Assembly (NCBI GenBank): GCA_964387775.1 | Contig: CAYLZO010000001.1 | Span: 1 to 64,000 of the forward strand | DNA: 64,000 nucleotides | Reading direction: 5' to 3' | DNA from: CAYLZO01 sp964387775 | GTDB lineage: Bacteria; Chloroflexota; Anaerolineae; JAAYZQ01 | In this document: in pieces, positions 59,729 through 64,000 of the stretch | Layout of the letters: each line of letters begins with the position of its first letter | How positions within the stretch are numbered: the first letter of the stretch is position 1 | Position numbers and translations under genes: made by a program | Notes under the pieces: generated by a model | What the model saw: the letters and a program-made list of their open reading frames with translations, nothing else | Database searches by the model: none | What the model was told of the DNA's origin: nothing

Positions 59729-61462
59729 ATGAGCCTTGAAGATCTGATCGCCGTCGCCCGGGGCGAAGAGCCGGCCGACCTATTGCTGAAAAACGCCCAA
59801 TTGGTCAACGTCCTGTCGGGCGAGATCCACCCGGCCGACGTGGCCGTCTGGGACGGGCGGGTGGTGGGCTTTGGTGACTACCAGGCCCGCCAGGTGGTGG
59901 ACCTGGACGGCCAGTACGTCTGCCCCGGCTTTATCGACGCCCACGTCCACCTCGAAAGCTCGATGGTCCAGCCCGCCGAGTTTGCCCGGGCCGTCGTGCC
60001 CCACGGCACCACGGCCGTCGTCTGCGATCCCCACGAGATCGCCAACGTGCTGGGCCTGGACGGGGTGCGCTACGTGCTCGACGCCAGCGAGGGGCTGCCG
60101 CTCCACGTCTACGTCATGGCCCCCTCCTGCGTGCCGGCCACCCACATGGAGACGGCCGGCGCCGAGCTGACCGCGGACGACATCGAGCAACTGTGGGGCT
60201 ACGAGCGCGTCATCGGCCTGGCCGAGATGATGAACTACCCCGGCGTCCTGTTCCGCGTGCCCGAGGTGCTGGAAAAGCTGCGGAGCGCCGGCCAGCGGCC
60301 CATCGACGGCCACGCGCCGGGCCTCTCGGGCCTGGACCTGAACGCCTACGTCGCCGCCGGCGTGCGCTCGGACCACGAGTGCACCGAACTGGAGGAGGCC
60401 CGTGAGAAGCTGCGGCGGGGGATGCACATCCTCATCCGCGAGGGGACCACGGCCCGCAACCTCCACGACCTGCTGCCCCTGGTGACGCTGACCAATTCAC
60501 GCTTCTGCCATTTTTGCACCGACGACCGCCATCCCGACACGCTGCTGAGCGAGGGCCACGTGGACGACGTGATGCGCAAGGCCATGGCCTGGGGCCTGAG
60601 CCCGGTGACGGCCATCCAGATGGCGACGATCAACACCGCCGAGTATTTCCAACTGCGGAACGTGGGGGCTGTGGCACCCGGCTACCGCGCCGACTTGCTG
60701 GTGCTGGACGATCTGCAGAGCATCGAGGTCGCCCAGGTCTATGCCGCCGGGGAATTGGTGGCCGAAGGAGGGCGCTTCCTGATCCCCCGTGCCGAACTGC
60801 CCGCCGTGCCGATCCAGCCCAGCGTCCACGTGGACGTCGAGTCGCTCGATTTCCGCATCCCGGCGGGTGCGGGGCCGGCGGACGCGCCTGTGGCGCGCGT
60901 CATCGGCGCCATTCCTGAGCAAATCGTCACCGAGGACCTGCGGCTGCGGCCTACCGTAGCAGCGGATGCAAAGGACGGCTACGTCGTTTCGGACCCCGTG
61001 CGCGATTTGCTGAAAATGGCCGTCATCGAGCGGCACGGCGGCCCAGGGAACGTGGGGCTGGGGCTGGTCAAGGGCGTGGGGCTCAAGCGGGGCGCCATCG
61101 CCTCCAGCGTGGCCCACGACTCGCACAACATCGTCGTCATCGGCGCGACCGACGACGAGATGCGGGCCGCCGTGGCCGCCATCGCCGAGATGGGCGGCGG
61201 CCAGGTGGCCGTCGCCGGCGGCGAGGTGCTGGCCGCCTGCCCGCTGCCTATCGCCGGGCTCATGTCCGACCGGCCCCTGGAGGAGGTCCGCGACCAGGCC
61301 GAGGCCCTGACCGAGGCCGCCCACGCCCTGGGCTGCACCCTGCCCGATCCGCTGATGACCATGAGTTTCCTGGCCCTGCCCGTCATCCCGGCCCTCAAAC
61401 TGACGGACCAGGGGCTGGTGGACGTGGGCAAGTTTGAGGTTGTGCCGCTGTTTGGAGAGTGA
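59729..61462 (+). CDS. ade: adenine deaminase
   Basis: A 577-aa metal-dependent amidohydrolase converting adenine to hypoxanthine. Motifs: PGFIDAHVHLESSM (metal ligands), HGTTAVVCDPHEIANVLG, ASCVPAT-like SCVPATHMETAG, GLAEMMNYPGVL, DGHAPGLSGLDLNAYVAAG and CTDDRHPDTLLSEGHVDD. The C-terminal domain ends in LTMSFLALPVIP-like MTMSFLALPVIPALKLTDQG. ATG 59729 has GAGAGGAAAA upstream; the frame from TTG 59711 overlaps hpt. Together with the preceding hpt paralogue it completes adenine salvage to IMP. Confidence 0.96.
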   Translation: MSLEDLIAVARGEEPADLLLKNAQLVNVLSGEIHPADVAVWDGRVVGFGDYQARQVVDLDGQYVCPGFIDAHVHLESSMVQPAEFARAVVPHGTTAVVCDPHEIANVLGLDGVRYVLDASEGLPLHVYVMAPSCVPATHMETAGAELTADDIEQLWGYERVIGLAEMMNYPGVLFRVPEVLEKLRSAGQRPIDGHAPGLSGLDLNAYVAAGVRSDHECTELEEAREKLRRGMHILIREGTTARNLHDLLPLVTLTNSRFCHFCTDDRHPDTLLSEGHVDDVMRKAMAWGLSPVTAIQMATINTAEYFQLRNVGAVAPGYRADLLVLDDLQSIEVAQVYAAGELVAEGGRFLIPRAELPAVPIQPSVHVDVESLDFRIPAGAGPADAPVARVIGAIPEQIVTEDLRLRPTVAADAKDGYVVSDPVRDLLKMAVIERHGGPGNVGLGLVKGVGLKRGAIASSVAHDSHNIVVIGATDDEMRAAVAAIAEMGGGQVAVAGGEVLAACPLPIAGLMSDRPLEEVRDQAEALTEAAHALGCTLPDPLMTMSFLALPVIPALKLTDQGLVDVGKFEVVPLFGE

Positions 61463-61470
61463 GGTTCAGA

Positions 61471-61737
61471 ATGAGTGTCGCATTGCCCAAGATTGAAATT
61501 GCGCCATCCGTATCGTTGCCGACTCGCTCCTTCGTCATCGTCCGCGCGCATCGAGAAGAGGATTTTTTTGTCGCAAGCTGCGAGGAGTTGGGCGCCTTTA
61601 CGCAAGGCGCAACGCTAGATGAATTACAACGCAACGTGCGTGAGGCTGTAGATCTGTCCCTAGCGGAGGGAGAGAACGAAGAATACGGTTTGCCGCCCTC
61701 TCCGGCAATCTGGTTCGTGTACGAGGCTTCGTTGTGA
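61471..61737 (+). CDS. hicB: HicB-family antitoxin
   Basis: An 88-aa protein with the HicB partial RNase-H fold: FVIVRAHREEDFFVASCEEL, then GAFTQGATLDELQRNVREAV and DLSLAEGE. The C-terminal DNA-binding region of longer HicBs is absent. It overlaps the hicA start by four bases. HicB binds HicA and represses the operon. ATG 61471 lies nine bases after the adenine deaminase stop, so it may be read through from that operon. Confidence 0.85.
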   Translation: MSVALPKIEIAPSVSLPTRSFVIVRAHREEDFFVASCEELGAFTQGATLDELQRNVREAVDLSLAEGENEEYGLPPSPAIWFVYEASL

Positions 61738-61997
61738 CGCCTCGACGCTATCCGGTAATCTCGGGGCGGGATCTCATTCGTCGCTTGGAGGAGGTCTATG
61801 GGTACGAGGTCGTGCGCCAACGGGGCAGCCACGTGCGGATTCGAACCTTGGAAAAAGGCAAGCACTCCTTGACTGTGCCGGATCACAGAGAAATCGCTCG
61901 TGGAACACTGGACGGCATCGTCAAGGCGGTAGGCACTCACTTTGGCATGACCAAGGAGCAGGCGGCCAGTCGTCTCTTTGCGAGCGATAGGCGATAA
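61734..61997 (+). CDS. hicA: HicA-family mRNA interferase toxin
   Basis: An 87-aa toxin starting at GTG 61734. The double-stranded-RNA-binding-like fold has SGRDLIRRLEEVYGYEVVRQ, the catalytic-His motif RQRGSHVRIR, and PDHREIARGTLDGIVKAVG. HicA cleaves mRNA when free of HicB. It is followed without a gap by a DUF433 gene (TAAATG). Confidence 0.9.
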   Translation: MTPRRYPVISGRDLIRRLEEVYGYEVVRQRGSHVRIRTLEKGKHSLTVPDHREIARGTLDGIVKAVGTHFGMTKEQAASRLFASDRR

Positions 61998-62240
61998 ATG
62001 GGCGGCAAGCCCTGTATTCGCGGGCTGCGCGTCACGGTGGGAACCATTGTTGGACTGGTTGCAGCCGGCTATTCCGTTACCGAGATTCTGGAAGCCTACC
62101 CGTATTTGGAGGCGGAAGACATACGTGAGGCGTTGACCTACGCAGCCTGGCGGGTGGAAGAAGTGAGGTTGAGGTTATGTCTGAGGCGACAATGCGCCAG
62201 GTACCCTGGAAGGTATCAGAAGAACTCTACCGTGAACTGA
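61998..62240 (+). CDS. DUF433 antitoxin-like protein, N-terminally truncated
   Basis: An 80-aa frame starting at ATG 61998, in the TAAATG junction with hicA. The core MGGKPCIRGLRVTVGTIVGL and SVTEILEAYPYLEAEDIREA, then LTYAAWRVEE, is a clear DUF433 helix-turn-helix domain. Typical members have about 12-15 residues (an ITINPEV-type strand) before GGKP; these are missing. The C-terminal 20 residues are not conserved and overlap the next gene. DUF433 usually pairs with a PIN-type (DUF5615) toxin, which does not follow directly. Confidence 0.7.
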   Translation: MGGKPCIRGLRVTVGTIVGLVAAGYSVTEILEAYPYLEAEDIREALTYAAWRVEEVRLRLCLRRQCARYPGRYQKNSTVN

Positions 62241-62479
62241 CCTGGGCCACAGAGACGTTTGAGTATCCCAGTGTTGAGGCATTGGTGACGAATGCCGTCC
62301 AGCGGCGGCTTTCCGAAATAAGGCGGCAAGCGTGGCGCCAAGAGTTCCGTGCTTTGCAGCAAGGAATCCGCGCCGACGGTGGATTTGGCCTGGGGGACAC
62401 CAAGGACGAGGTCATTGCCAATCTCCGAGAAATCCGCGAGCAAATCTACGAAGAAGAGTATGCGGATCTGTATCGATAG
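62177..62479 (+). CDS. probable antitoxin (ribbon-helix-helix-like) of the PIN pair
   Basis: A 100-aa protein: WKVSEELYRELTWATETFEY, PSVEALVTNAVQRRLSEIRR, then a charged tail ending YEEEYADLYR. The first 50 residues fit a ribbon-helix-helix or helical DNA-binding antitoxin. It overlaps the PIN gene by about 20 bases. The match is by pattern and context only. Confidence 0.65.
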   Translation: MSEATMRQVPWKVSEELYRELTWATETFEYPSVEALVTNAVQRRLSEIRRQAWRQEFRALQQGIRADGGFGLGDTKDEVIANLREIREQIYEEEYADLYR

Positions 62480-62876
62480 CAACCAGTTCATCTTTGGACT
62501 GGAGGGAACCGATCCTCTGTCTGAAGAACTCGTGCTGCTGCTGCCTGACCTGGAAGTGGTGCTTCCGCGCCTGGTAATCCAGGAGGTGACGCGCAACCTG
62601 CGCCCGGCACGCGTCAAGGCGCTCTATGCTCTGTTGAACGAGGCCGAACACGCCACGATAGTTGAGGAACCGGCGCCGAAATATCTCGTAGCCCTGTATA
62701 CAGATCGGGGATTGCCCGCCAAAGCGGATGCGATCATCGGGGCCTTTGCCGAATGGCAAGGGGTGGACTTTCTGATCACGGATAACCGGCACTTTCTTCG
62801 TGACCTCCGTGAGGCAGCTTTTGAGGTCCTGAGCCCAGCCGAGTTCCTGGAACGATATCACCGGGCAGATTCATGA
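62460..62876 (+). CDS. PIN-domain toxin
   Basis: A 138-aa PIN-like ribonuclease. First acidic residue in RICIDSNQFIFG, then RLVIQEVTRNL with a Glu, and the second acidic cluster near the end, KADAIIGAFAEWQGVDFLIT and D-N-R-H-F-L, as in VapC-like toxins. It is overlapped by the upstream antitoxin-like gene. Expected to cut tRNA or rRNA until neutralised. Confidence 0.85.
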   Translation: MRICIDSNQFIFGLEGTDPLSEELVLLLPDLEVVLPRLVIQEVTRNLRPARVKALYALLNEAEHATIVEEPAPKYLVALYTDRGLPAKADAIIGAFAEWQGVDFLITDNRHFLRDLREAAFEVLSPAEFLERYHRADS

Positions 62877-62908
62877 ATGCCTGAACTGCATGAGCCGTAG
62901 GGGCCTGA

Positions 62909-63082
62909 CCGCTTCAACTCACCGATTATGGTAACCGCGAAGGGACACTGTCTGTGACCCTGGGCGCGATAAAAAAGGCTGACGTTGCTCCCATTGGCAA
63001 ATTCGGAACGGACCCGTGGGTGAAACGGACACTTGTTCTTGACCAAGAATTGTCCTGGATCGTGCGCAAGAAAGCACCATAG
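62909..63082 (+). pseudogene. open stretch without start, possible gene remnant
   Basis: Between the PIN and MNT genes one frame stays open for 58 codons with coding-like composition: LTDYGNREGTLSVTLGAIKK and TLVLDQELSWIVRKKAP. It has no start codon and follows a TGA at once. It may be the tail of a deleted gene; no family was recognised. Confidence 0.35.
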
Positions 63083-63113
63083 CCGCATAATCAGCTTCAA
63101 CAGGATGGAAGCG

Positions 63114-63497
63114 ATGCAAAGAACGGCAATCCAGGTGACAGACGAGGAGATGGCGGCCTACCGCGCCACGGCCCGGCAGCGAGAGGCGCAGGCGCGTCAG
63201 GAGCAAAAACGACGTGCTCAGCGAGCCTGGATCGTGGCTCGCGAGGCGGCGGCCCTGCTCAAAGAGCGATTTGGCGCCCAACGAGTAGTGCCCTATGGCT
63301 CGTTGGCACGCGACAATTACTCTCATCACCGCTCGGACATAGACCTGGCCGTGAAAGGAATCGCAAGCAGAGATTTTTGGTGCGCCTGGGCCGCGCTGGA
63401 CAGGATTGGCGCAGACTTTGAAATAGACCTGGTGGATATGGAAGACGCCACACCCGCGCTCCGGTCGCAGATCGAAGGGGAGGGGATTGTTTTATGA
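63114..63497 (+). CDS. MNT-type minimal nucleotidyltransferase
   Basis: A protein of 127 aa (or 130 from ATG 63105). Charged coiled N-terminus, then the nucleotidyltransferase motif GS-x-ARDNYSHHRSDIDLAV, with the Asp pair of the active site, and a third acidic residue in FEIDLVDMED. Such MNT proteins normally form antitoxin/AMPylase pairs with HEPN toxins. Here only a 19-codon frame follows by ATGA overlap (63494-63553), so the HEPN partner is missing or destroyed. Confidence 0.82.
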   Translation: MQRTAIQVTDEEMAAYRATARQREAQARQEQKRRAQRAWIVAREAAALLKERFGAQRVVPYGSLARDNYSHHRSDIDLAVKGIASRDFWCAWAALDRIGADFEIDLVDMEDATPALRSQIEGEGIVL

Positions 63498-63553
63498 CGG
63501 CTCTCTGGGTTGAACTACTAGCATTTTCCGATTTCCTAGCGGGGCTGGCCTGA
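63494..63553 (+). pseudogene. remnant open frame after the MNT gene
   Basis: ATG overlapping the MNT stop, MTALWVELLAFSDFLAGLA, then TGA. Position fits the start of a HEPN partner; the sequence does not show a HEPN motif. Confidence 0.3.
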
Positions 63554-63599
63554 TCTCCCTGTTTATCGTATGTCCGTTCTCACTTGAGAGGAGGCTCCC

Positions 63600-64000
63600 A
63601 TGCCCATCACCGTAATCCTCGGCGCCCAGTGGGGCGACGAAGGCAAAGGGAAAATCACCGACCTGCTGGCCGCCGAAGCCGACGTGGTGGCCCGCTTTGC
63701 CGGCGGCGACAACGCCGGCCACACCGTCACCGTCGGCAGCGAGCGCTTTGCCCTGCACCTGATCCCCTCGGGCATCCTCTACCCCCGCGTGACCTGCTTC
63801 CTGGGCGGCGGCATGGTCGTCAACCCCAAAAAGCTCCTGGCCGAGATGGAGGGCCTGGCGGCGCGGGGCGTGGACGTCTCGCCAAAGCGGCTCAAGCTCA
63901 GCGGGCGGGCGCACCTGATCATGCCCTACCACCTGGCCCTGGACGGCGCGGCCGAGGCGGCCCGGGGAAAGTCGGCCATCGGCACGACCAAGCGCGGCAT
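63600..64000 (+). CDS. purA: adenylosuccinate synthetase, N-terminal part (runs off the window)
   Basis: 133 residues of the GTP-dependent enzyme joining IMP and aspartate (first step to AMP). P-loop [20 protein letters not shown], then [24 protein letters not shown] and the beginning of the 'IGTTKRGI' loop at the edge. GAGAGGAGG precedes the ATG. It follows the toxin-antitoxin island and matches the purine salvage genes at 58.9-61.5 kb. Confidence 0.95.
   Translation, partial: MPITVILGAQWGDEGKGKITDLLAAEADVVARFAGGDNAGHTVTVGSERFALHLIPSGILYPRVTCFLGGGMVVNPKKLLAEMEGLAARGVDVSPKRLKLSGRAHLIMPYHLALDGAAEAARGKSAIGTTKRG

Overview
The window reads as part of a draft or metagenome-assembled genome of a high-GC bacterium, most likely Chloroflexota (Anaerolineae-like). 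The grounds are inferential: five secreted proteins end in a short hydrophobic (V/I/L)-Y-L-P-(L/I/F)-(V/I) tail typical of that phylum, glycolytic genes run gap-gap-pgk, and small palindromic repeats are very dense. Three 10-N scaffold gaps (27237, 48668, 55216) interrupt genes, and some truncated genes may be assembly faults. No rRNA, tRNA, CRISPR array, phage or full insertion sequence was seen.

Layout. 1-7.6 kb: lipoprotein start, zinc alcohol dehydrogenase with an inserted palindrome, RlmI-type rRNA methyltransferase, V4R protein, DUF4058 protein, double HAD phosphatase, SIMPL protein. 7.6-13.3 kb (minus): a metzincin-like protease with a small partner, hpt, pcrA. 13.4-18.4 kb: gluconeogenesis factor (YvcK/GlmR type), CBS protein, two GAPDHs and pgk. 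18.4-22.3 kb: VOC remnant, a rhodanese lipoprotein with an in-frame UGA that looks like selenocysteine, a beta-CASP hydrolase and mgtE. 22.5-33.8 kb: large secreted proteins, OYE-type and aldo/keto reductases, a chimeric pseudogene and a response regulator. 33.8-34.4 kb: a gene-free repeat block. 34.4-42.4 kb (minus): SufU, XdhC, DUF364, MoeA-like, an AbiEii toxin pair, a FecCD-type importer and a PadR regulator. 42.5-49.4 kb: membrane glycosyltransferase genes, a truncated GT2, a coiled-coil zinc-ribbon protein and a two-component system. 49.7-58.3 kb: cinA-like, subtilase, polA, a TumE-like pair, argS. 58.3-64 kb: purine salvage (hpt paralogue, adenine deaminase, purA) flanking a toxin-antitoxin island (HicBA, DUF433, RHH/PIN, MNT).

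How the parts fit. Purine salvage (two phosphoribosyltransferases, adenine deaminase, adenylosuccinate synthetase) and triose-phosphate metabolism are the clear pathways. The XdhC/MoeA-like/DUF364 group beside a metal-type ABC importer suggests molybdenum or tungsten cofactor handling. The two most notable signals are the candidate selenoprotein rhodanese (18869-19306), with a 7-bp hairpin correctly spaced after the UGA, and a MITE-like palindrome family flanked by 8-bp direct repeats. Several other palindrome families sit at gene 3' ends, often supplying the stop codon, or inside genes without breaking the frame.
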